Of a stretch of 64,000 nt of DNA, positions 44,043-53,155 are shown one piece after another (position 1 is the first letter of the stretch; each line of letters opens with the position of its first letter). Source of the DNA: Flavobacterium sp. CF108 (GTDB taxonomy: Bacteria; Bacteroidota; Bacteroidia; Flavobacteriales; Flavobacteriaceae); NCBI RefSeq assembly GCF_900129795.1, contig NZ_FQWW01000001.1, positions 124,001 through 188,000 of the forward strand, given 5' to 3'. The notes beneath the pieces were generated by a model. The model saw only the letters and a list, made by a program, of their open reading frames with translations. It was not told where the DNA came from and did not search any database. The position numbers and the translations under genes are program-made.

Positions 44043-44798
44043 TTAAAGTCTAACTTCAATACCATTATACCTAAGCTCTTGTTTCAAAGCTTTTATCTCA
44101 ATTTCTTTAAAGTGAAAAACACTCGCTGCCAAAGCCGCATCTGCTTTTCCTTCTTTAAAAGAATCTACGAAATGCTGAATATTTCCAGCTCCGCCCGAAG
44201 CAATTATCGGAATATTAATTAAGGTTGATAATTTAGCCAAAGCTTCGTTTGCAAAACCATTTTTAGTTCCGTCGTTATCCATTGATGTGAATAATATTTC
44301 GCCGGCACCGCGTTCTGCAACTTCTACAGCCCAATCGAATAAATTTAATTCCGTTGGCACTTTTCCACCCACTAAATGTACAATCCATTGTCCGTCAATT
44401 TGTTTGGCATCGATTGCCACTACAACACATTGGCTTCCAAATTTCTGTGCCAAGTCATTGATTAATTGCGGATTTTTTACTGCCGATGAATTAATCGAAA
44501 CTTTATCTGCTCCGTTATTCAGCAGAATTTCAACATCTTCAACAGACGAAATCCCGCCGCCAACTGTAAACGGAATATTGATTTTTTCCGCTACACTTCG
44601 CACCATATTAACCAGCGTTTTACGTCGCTCTTCTGTTGCCGAAATATCAAGAAAAACCAATTCATCCGCTCCTTCTGCTGAGTAAATTTCTGCTAGTTCT
44701 ACAGGGTCTCCTGCATCACGCAAGTCAACAAAGTTAACGCCTTTTACGGTTCTTCCGTTTTTTATATCTAAGCAGGGTATGATTCTTTTTGCTAACAT
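44043..44798 (-). CDS. hisF: Imidazole glycerol phosphate synthase, cyclase subunit
   Basis: 251 residues, a beta/alpha barrel. The catalytic Asp11 ([11 protein letters not shown]) and the second Asp ([12 protein letters not shown], about 130) are present, as is the phosphate-binding ASGGAGN. It uses ammonia from HisH to make imidazole glycerol phosphate and AICAR. Confidence 0.97.
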   Translation of the reverse strand: MLAKRIIPCLDIKNGRTVKGVNFVDLRDAGDPVELAEIYSAEGADELVFLDISATEERRKTLVNMVRSVAEKINIPFTVGGGISSVEDVEILLNNGADKVSINSSAVKNPQLINDLAQKFGSQCVVVAIDAKQIDGQWIVHLVGGKVPTELNLFDWAVEVAERGAGEILFTSMDNDGTKNGFANEALAKLSTLINIPIIASGGAGNIQHFVDSFKEGKADAALAASVFHFKEIEIKALKQELRYNGIEVRL

Positions 44799-44804
44799 CT
44801 TTTT

Positions 44805-44895
44805 GTTGTTTCACAGAGATTCACAAAGATAACGCAGAGATTCGCAAAGATTTTTTTTAGTGAATCTTTGTGTTTTACTTCGTGCATCTTTGCGA
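44805..44895. repeat. Inverted AGATTCNCAAAGAT repeats in the hisA-hisF gap
   Basis: Near-decamer units (CACAGAGATT, CACAAAGATA, CGCAGAGATT, CGCAAAGATT) face GTGAATCTTTGTG and ATCTTTGCG. A relative starts near 56515. Confidence 0.65.
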
Positions 44896-44902
44896 AATAA
44901 TC

Positions 44903-45628
44903 TTATTTATTTAAAATATAATTTTCAAGCTGCTTTAATGTAATTCTTCCTTCATAAATCGCTTTCCCAATAATGGTTCCTTCACAGCCTAATTCAGCTA
45001 ATTTAGGTAATTCATCAAAAGTTGAAATTCCGCCCGAAGCAATTAGTTTTACCCCGTTTGCTTCTTCTAAAATTTTGCCATAAAGATCAAAACTCGGCCC
45101 TTCAAGCATTCCGTCTTTGGCAATATCGGTGCAAATAACATACTGAATTCCTTTAGTTTGATAATCCTGAATAAACGGAATCAAATCTTCATTTGAGTCT
45201 TCTAACCAGCCTGAAACTGCTATTTTCTCCTCTTTTGCGTCAGCGCCTAAAATAATTTTATCAGAACCGTATTCTGAAATCCATTTTTCGAAAATGGCTC
45301 TGTTTTTTACCGCAATACTTCCACCTGTAATTTGATTTGCACCGCTTTCAAAAGCAATTCTCAAATCATCATCTGATTTTAATCCGCCGCCGAAATCAAT
45401 TTTTAAAGTTGTTTGTGAAGCAATTTGTTCCAAAATCTTATAATTGACAATTTTGCTAGATTTCGCACCATCTAAATCTACTAAATGCAGATACTCAATT
45501 CCATGTGCTTCAAATGATTTCGCTACTTCAAGCGGATTTTCATTGTAAATTATTTTTGTATCATAATCCCCTTTTGATAAACGAACACATTTTCCGTCAA
45601 TGATATCTATGGCTGGTATTATTCTCAT
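44903..45628 (-). CDS. hisA: Phosphoribosyl-formimino-AICAR-phosphate isomerase
   Basis: 241 residues, a barrel paralogous to HisF. Asp8 in [15 protein letters not shown] and the second catalytic Asp in [11 protein letters not shown] are seen. Fourth step of histidine synthesis. It precedes hisF, and both gaps around it hold repeats. Confidence 0.96.
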   Translation of the reverse strand: MRIIPAIDIIDGKCVRLSKGDYDTKIIYNENPLEVAKSFEAHGIEYLHLVDLDGAKSSKIVNYKILEQIASQTTLKIDFGGGLKSDDDLRIAFESGANQITGGSIAVKNRAIFEKWISEYGSDKIILGADAKEEKIAVSGWLEDSNEDLIPFIQDYQTKGIQYVICTDIAKDGMLEGPSFDLYGKILEEANGVKLIASGGISTFDELPKLAELGCEGTIIGKAIYEGRITLKQLENYILNK

Positions 45629-45639
45629 TTTTGATATTT

Positions 45640-45757
45640 TAGATTTCTGATTTTAGATTTCTGATTTTAGATTTTAGATTATTTTCTAAACTGACATTTT
45701 GATTGAAATTGATTTTTGATATTGGAATTTGGGATTTAAGAAATTGGAATTTTAAAA
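45640..45757. repeat. AGATTTY and AAATTCC low-complexity repeats in the hisH-hisA gap
   Basis: AGATTTCTGATTTT recurs twice (45650-45680). A short AATTGGAATTT inverted piece follows (45722-45757). Confidence 0.65.
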
Positions 45758-45758
45758 T

Positions 45759-46340
45759 TTACATTTTTAAAAAATTCTCTAAGATCTTCTCCCCAACAGC
45801 ACCGCTTTTTTCTGGGTGAAACTGAGTACCGTAAAAATTATCTTTTTGTAAAGCCGATGCATATTCTAAATCGTAATTTGTTGTTGCAATGGTTTCTGCG
45901 CAATTTGGAGCATAAAAACTATGAACCAAATACATAAACTCATTTTCAGGAATAGATGTAAATAAATCCGATTTTAAGTTATAAATCTGATTCCATCCCA
46001 TTTGAGGTACTTTTACCTGATTTGTAAACTTTATCACATCAACATCAAAAATGCCTAAGCCTTTTGTGTTTCCTTCTTCAGATGAATTACACATCAACTG
46101 CATTCCAAGGCAAATTCCTAAAACAGGCTGTTTCAAAGTCGGAATCAAACTATCTAAACCGCTTTCACGAAGTTTTGTCATTGCCGAACTTGCTTCACCA
46201 ACTCCAGGGAAAATCACTTTATCTGCCGCCTGAATTTCTTCTGGATTATTACTTAAAACAGCTTTAAAACCCAATCTTTCAATAGCAAACATAATGCTCT
46301 GAATATTTCCTGCTCCGTAATTTATAATTACTATTTTCAT
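45759..46340 (-). CDS. hisH: Imidazole glycerol phosphate synthase, glutaminase subunit
   Basis: 193 residues of the class I amidotransferase family. The nucleophile Cys lies in VLGICLGMQLM and the His-Glu pair in GTQFHPEKSG. It hydrolyses glutamine and channels ammonia to HisF. Confidence 0.97.
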   Translation of the reverse strand: MKIVIINYGAGNIQSIMFAIERLGFKAVLSNNPEEIQAADKVIFPGVGEASSAMTKLRESGLDSLIPTLKQPVLGICLGMQLMCNSSEEGNTKGLGIFDVDVIKFTNQVKVPQMGWNQIYNLKSDLFTSIPENEFMYLVHSFYAPNCAETIATTNYDLEYASALQKDNFYGTQFHPEKSGAVGEKILENFLKM

Positions 46341-46346
46341 AAAAAA

Positions 46347-46409
46347 GCTTTAAGCTTTAAGCCGTAAGCTTTAGGCTTATTGCCTATTGCTTATAGCATA
46401 TAGCGTTTT
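46347..46409. repeat. Nine degenerate GCTTTAA heptamers between hisB and hisH
   Basis: GCTTTAA, GCTTTAA, GCCGTAA, GCTTTAG, GCTTATT, GCCTATT, GCTTATA, GCATATA and GCGTTTT run in strict 7-bp phase and touch the hisB stop. Confidence 0.8.
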
Positions 46410-47544
46410 ACAACATTCCTTTCGTTGAAGGCAAAATCATTTTTTCGGTATCTCTTTTTACAGCTACTTTTATGGCTTTTGCGAAAGCTTTAAAAATAGC
46501 TTCAATTTTATGATGTTCGTTGATTCCTTCAGCTTTGATATTTAAATTGGCTTTTGCTCCGTCAGAAAATGATTTAAAAAAATGATAGAACATTTCTGTT
46601 GGCATTTTTCCAACCATTTCACGCTTAAATTCAGTTTCCCAAACTAACCAGTTTCTTCCGCCAAAATCAATTGCAACCTGTGCTAAACAATCGTCCATTG
46701 GCAAGCAGAATCCATAACGCTCGATTCCTAGTTTATTTCCTAATGCTTTTGCGAAAACTTCACCTAAAGCAATTGCAGTATCTTCGATTGTATGGTGCTC
46801 ATCAACTTCTAAATCGCCTTTTACCAGAATCTCTAGATCCATTTGACCGTGACGCGAAATTTGATCTAACATATGATCAAAAAAAGCAATTCCGGTTTCG
46901 ATTTTACTTTTTCCCGTTCCGTCAAGATTTAAATTGATATAAATATCCGTTTCATTTGTTTTACGGGTTATGGACGCAGAACGTGCTTCAAGTTTCAAAA
47001 ACTCATAGATTTTTTTCCAATCCATCGTTTGTAAAATAATCGTTTCGTTTAATTCCTCTCGTTTAGACGAAATTTCATTGCTTCCTATTCCATCCGTGTC
47101 ATTCATAAAAACAGCTTTTGCACCAAGGTTTTTCGCCAGTTCAACATCTGTTAAACGATCTCCTAAAACAAAAGAATTTGCTAAATCATATTCAGGATTA
47201 TTTAAATATTTGGTCAACAATCCCGTTCTAGGTTTGCGTGTTGGCGCATTTTCTTCAGGAAAAGTTCTGTCAACAAAAATTTCATCAAATACAACACCTT
47301 CGTTTTCAAAAGCTTTTAAGATAAAATTCTGTGTTGGCCAAAACGTGTTTTCAGGAAAACTATCTGTTCCTAACCCGTCCTGATTGGTTACCATTGCTAG
47401 TTCGTAATCTAATTCATTGGCAATTTTAGCCAGATATTGAAAGGCTTTTGGATAAAATTCCAGTTTATCTAAACTGTCTAATTGGTAATTTTCAGGTTCT
47501 AAAACAATCGTTCCGTCACGATCGATAAAAAGTACTTTTTTCAT
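46408..47544 (-). CDS. hisB: Bifunctional histidinol-phosphatase / imidazoleglycerol-phosphate dehydratase
   Basis: 378 residues. The N-terminal HAD phosphatase (about 1-165) begins FIDRDGTIV with Asp8 and Asp10. The C-terminal dehydratase (about 185-378) has [28 protein letters not shown] and a second HHxxE ([16 protein letters not shown]) for manganese binding. Sixth and eighth steps of histidine synthesis. It is separated from hisC by a 438-base nested repeat. Confidence 0.97.
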   Translation of the reverse strand: MKKVLFIDRDGTIVLEPENYQLDSLDKLEFYPKAFQYLAKIANELDYELAMVTNQDGLGTDSFPENTFWPTQNFILKAFENEGVVFDEIFVDRTFPEENAPTRKPRTGLLTKYLNNPEYDLANSFVLGDRLTDVELAKNLGAKAVFMNDTDGIGSNEISSKREELNETIILQTMDWKKIYEFLKLEARSASITRKTNETDIYINLNLDGTGKSKIETGIAFFDHMLDQISRHGQMDLEILVKGDLEVDEHHTIEDTAIALGEVFAKALGNKLGIERYGFCLPMDDCLAQVAIDFGGRNWLVWETEFKREMVGKMPTEMFYHFFKSFSDGAKANLNIKAEGINEHHKIEAIFKAFAKAIKVAVKRDTEKMILPSTKGML

Positions 47545-47562
47545 ATATTTTTATTTTTTTCT

Positions 47563-47974
47563 GCCACAGATTATACAGATTAAAAATGATTTTTTTATTT
47601 GCCACGAATTGCACTAATTTTCACAAATTTTTAAATTTAATTTCATCCGTATTGGTGTAGTCCCTATGGGACAATTGTTGATGATATTAATTCTTTTTTC
47701 TACCGACATTTAATCTCTACGAGATAATTCTTTTTAAAAAACCAGAAATATTTAATCTCTTCAAAGAACTCCGTTAGGAGTTAGATATCGGTAAAAAAAA
47801 TACTCCAAATGAATATTTGTCCTGTAGGGACTATACTTTCTTTATATTCTATATTTTTTTGCCACTAATTTCACAAATTAACACGAATTGAATTAGTGAA
47901 AATTTGTGCAATTCGTGGCGAAAACCTAAACACAAACGGAATAAATAATCCGTTTAATCTGTGTCATCTGTGGC
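47563..47974. repeat. Nested (Russian-doll) inverted repeats between hisC and hisB
   Basis: Outer arms 47563-47584 and 47953-47974 (two mismatches in 22), middle arms 47601-47629 and 47891-47919 (two mismatches in 29), inner TAGTCCCTATGGGAC (47658-47672) with GTCCTGTAGGGACTA (47819-47833). A CTACCGACAT to ATATCGGTA pair and a palindrome AACTCCGTTAGGAGTT (47767-47782) lie at the centre. The inner modules recur at 61056-61428. No gene is visible in the 438 bases. Confidence 0.85.
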
Positions 47975-47982
47975 CTATATCT

Positions 47983-49032
47983 TTACTTCAACAACTTCAA
48001 TTCTTTAATCAAAACAGCATTTTCCTCTGGAATACCAATTGTAAAACGAAGGCAGTTTTCACATAAAGGCTGTGTTGTTCTGTTTCGAATTACGATTCCT
48101 TTTTCGATTAATTGATTGTATCTTTTATTGGCGTCATCTACTTTTACTAAAACAAAATTGGCTTCGGTTGGACAAACTTTTTCTACAAAATTAACTTCAA
48201 GTAAAACTTTAAGCAACTCTTCTCTTTGTTCAATAATAGAAGCTATTTCTTGTTTTATTTTTTCCGAATCTTTTAAACGTTCTTTTGCTCTTTGCTGTGT
48301 CAGTTCGTTTACGTTATATGGCGGCTTTATTTTATTTAAAACCGAAATAACAGCTTCTGACGCATAGCAGATTCCTAAACGAATTCCAGCCAAACCATAC
48401 GCTTTTGAAAGTGTTTGTGTAATGATCAAATTTGGATATTCGTCGATTTCAATAAGCCAGCTTTCTTTCTCCGAAAAGTCAATATAGGCTTCATCAATAA
48501 CAACTAATCCTTTAAAATTTTGAAGCAGTTTTACCACGCTTTCATCAGAAAAAGAATTTCCCGTTGGGTTATTTGGAGAACATAAAAAGATGATTTTTGT
48601 GTTTTCATCAACGGCTTCTAGGATCTTTTCAACTTGTGGCTGAAAATCATTTGTGAGCAGAATTTCTCTGTTTTCAATCGCATTTATATTCGCTAAAACG
48701 CTGTACATTCCGTATGTTGGCGGAAGTGTTATAATATTATCTGTTTTGGGTTCGCAGAAAGCTCTGAAGATCAAATCTAAAACTTCGTCACTTCCGTTTC
48801 CTAATAAAATCTGACTTTGTTTTGTATTGTTATTTTTAGCTAAAATTGCTTTAACCGAATTCTGCTGCGGATCTGGATAACGATTTACACCATTTTGAAA
48901 CGGATTTTCATTGGCATCCAAAAAAATCATTTCGGCGGTATCAAAATCTTCAAACTCATCTCTTGCAGACGAATAAGGCTTTAAAGATTTTACGTTTTCA
49001 CGTGTAATTGTGTTTATATCGAAAGTATTCAT
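47983..49032 (-). CDS. hisC: Histidinol-phosphate aminotransferase
   Basis: 349 residues of class I/II aminotransferases. The pyridoxal-phosphate Lys lies in TLSKAYGLAGIRLG. NENPFQNGVNRYPDPQ and LCSPNNPTGNSF are typical of HisC. Seventh step of histidine synthesis. It lies 82 bases after hisD. Confidence 0.96.
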   Translation of the reverse strand: MNTFDINTITRENVKSLKPYSSARDEFEDFDTAEMIFLDANENPFQNGVNRYPDPQQNSVKAILAKNNNTKQSQILLGNGSDEVLDLIFRAFCEPKTDNIITLPPTYGMYSVLANINAIENREILLTNDFQPQVEKILEAVDENTKIIFLCSPNNPTGNSFSDESVVKLLQNFKGLVVIDEAYIDFSEKESWLIEIDEYPNLIITQTLSKAYGLAGIRLGICYASEAVISVLNKIKPPYNVNELTQQRAKERLKDSEKIKQEIASIIEQREELLKVLLEVNFVEKVCPTEANFVLVKVDDANKRYNQLIEKGIVIRNRTTQPLCENCLRFTIGIPEENAVLIKELKLLK

Positions 49033-49039
49033 TTTCTAA

Positions 49040-49142
49040 GTTTTGCTCCTGCAAGGTTTTCAAAACCTTGTAGGTATTATTCATTAAGGTTATAAATCTA
49101 AAATTTATTTAAACCTACGAGGTTTTGGAAACCTCGCAGGAC
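49040..49142. repeat. GCAAGGTTTT and ACGAGGTTTT hairpins in the hisD-hisC gap
   Basis: CAAGGTTTTCAAAACCTTG (49047-49065) and CGAGGTTTTGGAAACCTCG (49118-49136) are separate palindromes bounded by CCTGC/GTAGGT and ACCTAC/GCAGG. The second overlaps the hisD stop. Confidence 0.75.
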
Positions 49143-50413
49143 TTCAGACGAAGTGTTACTGCGTTTTTATGCGCTTGTAAACCTTCTGCTTCAGCCATAA
49201 TTTCAATTGCTTTGCCAATATTCTGAATTCCTTTTTCAGATATTTTTTGAAAAGTCATTGATTTCATAAAACTATCAAGGTTTACGCCGCTGTAATTTTT
49301 AGCATAACCATTTGTAGGCAAAGTGTGATTTGTTCCAGATGCGTAATCTCCGGCACTTTCAGGAGTATAATTTCCAATGAAAACCGAACCTGCATTTACG
49401 ATTCCGTTGCAGTAGAAATCATCATATTCTGAGCAGATAATAAAGTGTTCCGGGCCATATTCATTAATTAAATCTAATGCGATTTGATCATTTTCGACAT
49501 AAATTAATTTCGAATTTTCGATTGCTTTTATCGCGATTGCTTTTCTTGGAAGCACTTCTACCTGCGATTGAATTTCTTTTTCTACTTCGTCGATTAATCT
49601 TTTAGAAGTCGAAACTAAAATGACCTGACTGTCTGTTCCGTGTTCTGCCTGAGACAATAAATCTGACGCTACAAAGGCTGGAACTGCAGTATCATCGGCA
49701 ACAATTAACAATTCTGATGGGCCGGCAGGCATGTCAATCGCAACACCAAACTGCGTTGCTAATTGTTTTGCCACAGTTACAAACTGATTTCCGGGACCGA
49801 AAATTTTATAAACTTTTGGAATTGATTTTGTTCCGAAAGTCATTCCGGCAATTGCCTGGATTCCGCCGACTTTTAATATTTTAGTTACACCGCATAAATT
49901 GGCGGCGTACAAAATTGCTGGATTTATTTTTCCAGTTTTATCCGGAGGCGAACACAATACAATTTCTTTACAGCCTGCAATTTCAGCCGGAACTGCCAGC
50001 ATTAAAACGGTTGAAAACAACGGTGCTGTTCCGCCCGGAATATACAATCCTATTTTTTGAATTGGTCTTTTTTCCTGCCAGCAATTTACGCCTTCAATAG
50101 TTTCAACTTCAATTCTTTCGGTTTTTTGAGCGCTGTGAAACTTGTAGATATTATCTTTTGCTAATTGAATTGCTTCTTTTAATTCATTCGGAATCAATGC
50201 AATTGCTTCTTTTACTTCTGCTGCAGTAACTTCATAATTTTCTAAAGTGATTCCGTCAAAAATTGAAGTGTATTTTGCTACGGCTTCATCTCCTTTTTTC
50301 TGTACTTCTCTGAAGATTTCTTTTACCGTAACTTCAATATCATCAATCGTTTGGGTTGGTCTTTTTAATATTTCAGACCAGGTATCTGGTTTTGGATTAT
50401 CTATTTTATTCAT
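49115..50413 (-). CDS. hisD: Histidinol dehydrogenase
   Basis: 432 residues. Oxidises histidinol to histidine with two NAD in a zinc-dependent reaction, the last step. Typical stretches are GLYIPGGTAPLFSTVLMLAVPA, the zinc-related SQAEHGTDSQVILVS and NEYGPEHFIICSEY, and GDYASGTNHTLPTNG. Its final bases carry one palindrome of the repeat at 49118. Confidence 0.97.
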   Translation of the reverse strand: MNKIDNPKPDTWSEILKRPTQTIDDIEVTVKEIFREVQKKGDEAVAKYTSIFDGITLENYEVTAAEVKEAIALIPNELKEAIQLAKDNIYKFHSAQKTERIEVETIEGVNCWQEKRPIQKIGLYIPGGTAPLFSTVLMLAVPAEIAGCKEIVLCSPPDKTGKINPAILYAANLCGVTKILKVGGIQAIAGMTFGTKSIPKVYKIFGPGNQFVTVAKQLATQFGVAIDMPAGPSELLIVADDTAVPAFVASDLLSQAEHGTDSQVILVSTSKRLIDEVEKEIQSQVEVLPRKAIAIKAIENSKLIYVENDQIALDLINEYGPEHFIICSEYDDFYCNGIVNAGSVFIGNYTPESAGDYASGTNHTLPTNGYAKNYSGVNLDSFMKSMTFQKISEKGIQNIGKAIEIMAEAEGLQAHKNAVTLRLKSCEVSKTS

Positions 50414-50423
50414 TTTTTTTTAT

Positions 50424-50580
50424 GCTTTAAGCTTTAAGCTGCAGGCTTTAAGCTTTATTAACGTTGTGTTTGTTTTTACCGCAAAGTTCGCAAGGTTTTT
50501 TCTGTTCTTTGGCTTAGAAAACGATAAGTTCGCAAAGCTGTTGTCGAGAATTGGAATTTGGAATTTAAAAATTGGCATTT
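50424..50580. repeat. GCTTTAA heptamers and AATTTGG repeats in the hisG-hisD gap
   Basis: Five heptamers (GCTTTAA, GCTTTAA, GCTGCAG, GCTTTAA, GCTTTAT) at 50424-50458, then AATTGGAATTTGGAATTT near 50549. The gap is 172 bases. Confidence 0.75.
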
Positions 50581-50585
50581 TGCTT

Positions 50586-51443
50586 TTACAATACCATTTT
50601 CTCAATTGGGCAAACTAAAATTCCTTCTGCTCCAACTTCTTTTAATTGATCGATTACGTCCCAAAAAGTATCTTTATCAATTACAGAGTGAACACTGCTC
50701 CAGCCTTCCTGCGCTAATGGCAGAACGGTTAAACTTCTTAAAACCGGAAGGATTTTTCCAACTGCATCGATTTTCTCATTTGGAATATTCATCAAAATGT
50801 ATTTTGAATTTCTCGCTCTTAAAACCGATTGTATTCTGAATTTTAAGGTGTCGATGTGTTTTTGAATTTCTGGAGAAACTTTTGGTGAAACGGCTAAAAC
50901 TGCTTCGCTTTTCAGTATCACTTCAACTTCTTTTAGATTGTTTTTGAATAAAGTGCTTCCGCTTGAAACGATATCGACAATTGCATCGGCAAGTCCAATG
51001 TTTGGTGCGATTTCTACAGAACCTGAAATTTGGTGAATATCTACAGTTAACCCGAAAGAATTGAAATATTCGTTAACTGTATTTGGATAAGAAGTTGCGA
51101 CTCTTAAACCTGCTAAATCCTGAATTGAATTGTATTCGAAGGTTTTAGGAACGGCAACAGAAACTTTGCATTTTGAAAATCCTAATCGCTGTACCACTTC
51201 AATTTCTTTTCCTTTTTCCACTAAAAGATTGTCGCCAACGATGGCTAAATCTACTACTCCGTCAATTAAATACTGCGGAATATCTGAATTTCTTAGATAC
51301 AAAACTTCAAGAGGAAAGTTTGAAGCTTCGGCTTTTAACTGATCGATTCCGTTGTTGATTGAAATACCGCAGTCTTTAAGGATTTGAATGCTGTCTTCGT
51401 TTAAACGACCCGATTTTTGAATTGCAATTTTTAAAGTACTCAT
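50586..51443 (-). CDS. hisG: ATP phosphoribosyltransferase, long form
   Basis: 285 residues. Joins ATP and PRPP, the first step and main feedback point of histidine synthesis. The catalytic part has LKIAIQKSGRLNEDS, the PRPP-binding ADAIVDIVSSGSTL, and the C-terminal ACT-like domain (about 210-285) that binds histidine. The length marks the HisZ-independent form. It lies directly behind the His-rich leader and its terminator. Confidence 0.96.
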   Translation of the reverse strand: MSTLKIAIQKSGRLNEDSIQILKDCGISINNGIDQLKAEASNFPLEVLYLRNSDIPQYLIDGVVDLAIVGDNLLVEKGKEIEVVQRLGFSKCKVSVAVPKTFEYNSIQDLAGLRVATSYPNTVNEYFNSFGLTVDIHQISGSVEIAPNIGLADAIVDIVSSGSTLFKNNLKEVEVILKSEAVLAVSPKVSPEIQKHIDTLKFRIQSVLRARNSKYILMNIPNEKIDAVGKILPVLRSLTVLPLAQEGWSSVHSVIDKDTFWDVIDQLKEVGAEGILVCPIEKMVL

Positions 51444-51494
51444 TTTTCTTTTTTTTGTTAGACTAATAGTTTGAGTACAAAGAATTGGTATAAA

Positions 51495-51525
51495 AAAACC
51501 CGTTTGATGTACTCAAACGGGTTTT
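51495..51525 (-). terminator. Attenuator terminator of the his leader
   Basis: AAAACCCGTTTGA (51495-51507) pairs with TCAAACGGGTTTT (51513-51525), followed on the minus strand by a U run. A downstream GTTTGAGTAC (51470-51479) can also pair with GTACTCAAAC (51509-51518), an alternative fold. Confidence 0.88.
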
Positions 51526-51552
51526 AAAATATGATGATTTACATGCATACCA

Positions 51553-51612
51553 TTAACACATCGCTTGAGAGCAATAATGAAAATGATGATGATGTAATTG
51601 ATTTGAAATCAT
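51553..51612 (-). CDS. hisL: his operon leader peptide (His-rich)
   Basis: 19 codons, ATG at 51610-51612 and TAA at 51553-51555: MISNQLHHHHFHYCSQAMC. Four consecutive His codons and a fifth two codons later are what a histidine-sensing ribosome-stalling leader needs. It lies between a TATATTTG promoter and a strong terminator in front of hisG. The symbol follows the enterobacterial analogue; common descent is not implied. Confidence 0.9.
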   Translation of the reverse strand: MISNQLHHHHFHYCSQAMC

Positions 51613-51648
51613 TGTTTGGTTTGTTTTTATAATTCTTTGATTCGGTTG

Positions 51649-51680
51649 CAAATATACTAGTTAATTTCATAAAAAAGCAA
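51649..51680 (-). promoter_or_regulatory. Putative his operon promoter
   Basis: TTG (51678-51680) and TATATTTG (51649-51656) on the minus strand, 21 bases apart, fit the Bacteroidota -33/-7 pattern. The -7 element lies 36 bases before the leader ATG. Confidence 0.7.
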
Positions 51681-51748
51681 TTTTTAATATAACTTAACGA
51701 TAGTTTATTGTTAAAAAAAATCTGAAGCGCTGTTTTTATTGAAAATTT

Positions 51749-53155
51749 TCAATTTACGAAAACGTTTTCCAAATCCTTATTAAATACTAAAATTACTGTT
51801 GTCCCTACTCCTATCTCGCTTTCAATTTTAAATTTAATATGAAGCAGTTCTGTAATTCTTTTTACAATAGAAAGTCCTAAACCAACTCCTTTAATTTCTG
51901 GATGTTCGGTATAATTAGATCTGAAAAATGGGTTTAAAATCATTTCTAAATCTTCTTTTGCAATACCAATTCCGTTATCAGAAATTTTGCAAACTATTTT
52001 ATTGTTTTCTTTAAATAGCAAAATCGAAACTTCTCCATCAGGATTTGTATACTTCAAAGCATTTGAAATAATATTTCTAAGAATTGTAATGATTAAGAAA
52101 TTATCTGACTGAATATAAAAATCTGTTCCGGCATCAAATTTTACATCAAGTTTTTTATTTTTTATTTTTTCAGAATTCAGGGTTAAAACATCTAAAATTA
52201 TCGCATTTAAATAAACTTTTTCTGCATTAATCTGTTGTTTCTGATTGTCAAATCGAGCCATTGTTAAAAGCTGATCTACGAGCATATTTAAATGGTCGAC
52301 TTCGTTGATGCAATAATTTATTTTATCCTCGTATTCCTTATTATCTCTTGGTTTACGAATAAGCACTTCAAGTGTTCCTTTAATAACGGTTAATGGTGTT
52401 CTTAATTCGTGCGAAGCATCAGATGTGAATTGTTTTTCACGTTCTATCGCATCTTCAATTCGGTTTAATAAATTGTTTATGGTTTTCGAAAGTATGTACA
52501 ATTCATCGCGTGTTTTAGGCAGCTGAATGCGTGCTTTCAGATTGTCTTTTGTAATAATTTTTGAAGTATTAATTATGGCATTTATGGGCTTAATACTTCT
52601 GCCTGCAAAAAATCTGGCCAGAAAAAACAACAATATTAAAATCGCTAAAAAAGACAAAAACATGATATCAAATAAATTGTTTAATACCAATTTAGAATCC
52701 GACAGGGACATTGCTACAATGATATAGCCTATTTCTTTATTCTGAACACTTAATTTAACCTGAATTTGTCGAATGGCATGATCTCCCATTTTCGTATCAA
52801 ACAATTCATAATCCCCAACAGAATCATGAAATTCAAGTGTTTGTGTTTTTAGGTTTGGCGCTTTTTCAATAATTTTTTTATTCAAATCTAAAAACTCCAC
52901 AAAAACAGGATTTACATCAACGGTATTGTGTTCACGTTCCTCCCACTCTTCTTCATCAATAAGGATTACTTTGCCGTTTTGTACTTTAATTTCTTCTAAA
53001 TGATTTTTAATTTCAACTTTGATATTTTCGTCGATGTGACTGTAAACGGTATGTTTTACGATAGAATATATAACCGAAAAAACCACAAGAATCAATAGAC
53101 CTGTGGTTATGATATAGTTTAAGGCAATTCTGTTTTTAAAGGAAAGCTGGTTCAT
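51749..53155 (-). CDS. Sensor histidine kinase
   Basis: 468 residues: membrane helix about 11-34, periplasmic domain about 35-158 rich in acidic residues, second helix about 161-180, HAMP linker, then the H box with His249 (FTSDASHELRTPLTVIKG), N box (LRNIISNALKYTNP), G1 (ISDNGIGIAKED) and G2 (GVGLGLSIVKRI). It phosphorylates the OmpR-type regulator that starts directly upstream. The acidic sensor region may detect metal ions, but the signal is not known. Confidence 0.93.
   Translation of the reverse strand: MNQLSFKNRIALNYIITTGLLILVVFSVIYSIVKHTVYSHIDENIKVEIKNHLEEIKVQNGKVILIDEEEWEEREHNTVDVNPVFVEFLDLNKKIIEKAPNLKTQTLEFHDSVGDYELFDTKMGDHAIRQIQVKLSVQNKEIGYIIVAMSLSDSKLVLNNLFDIMFLSFLAILILLFFLARFFAGRSIKPINAIINTSKIITKDNLKARIQLPKTRDELYILSKTINNLLNRIEDAIEREKQFTSDASHELRTPLTVIKGTLEVLIRKPRDNKEYEDKINYCINEVDHLNMLVDQLLTMARFDNQKQQINAEKVYLNAIILDVLTLNSEKIKNKKLDVKFDAGTDFYIQSDNFLIITILRNIISNALKYTNPDGEVSILLFKENNKIVCKISDNGIGIAKEDLEMILNPFFRSNYTEHPEIKGVGLGLSIVKRITELLHIKFKIESEIGVGTTVILVFNKDLENVFVN

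Noticed and set aside
46051-46267. Two plus-strand frames of 60-67 codons opposite hisH
   Set aside because: They are antisense shadows of hisH, whose product has all catalytic residues.
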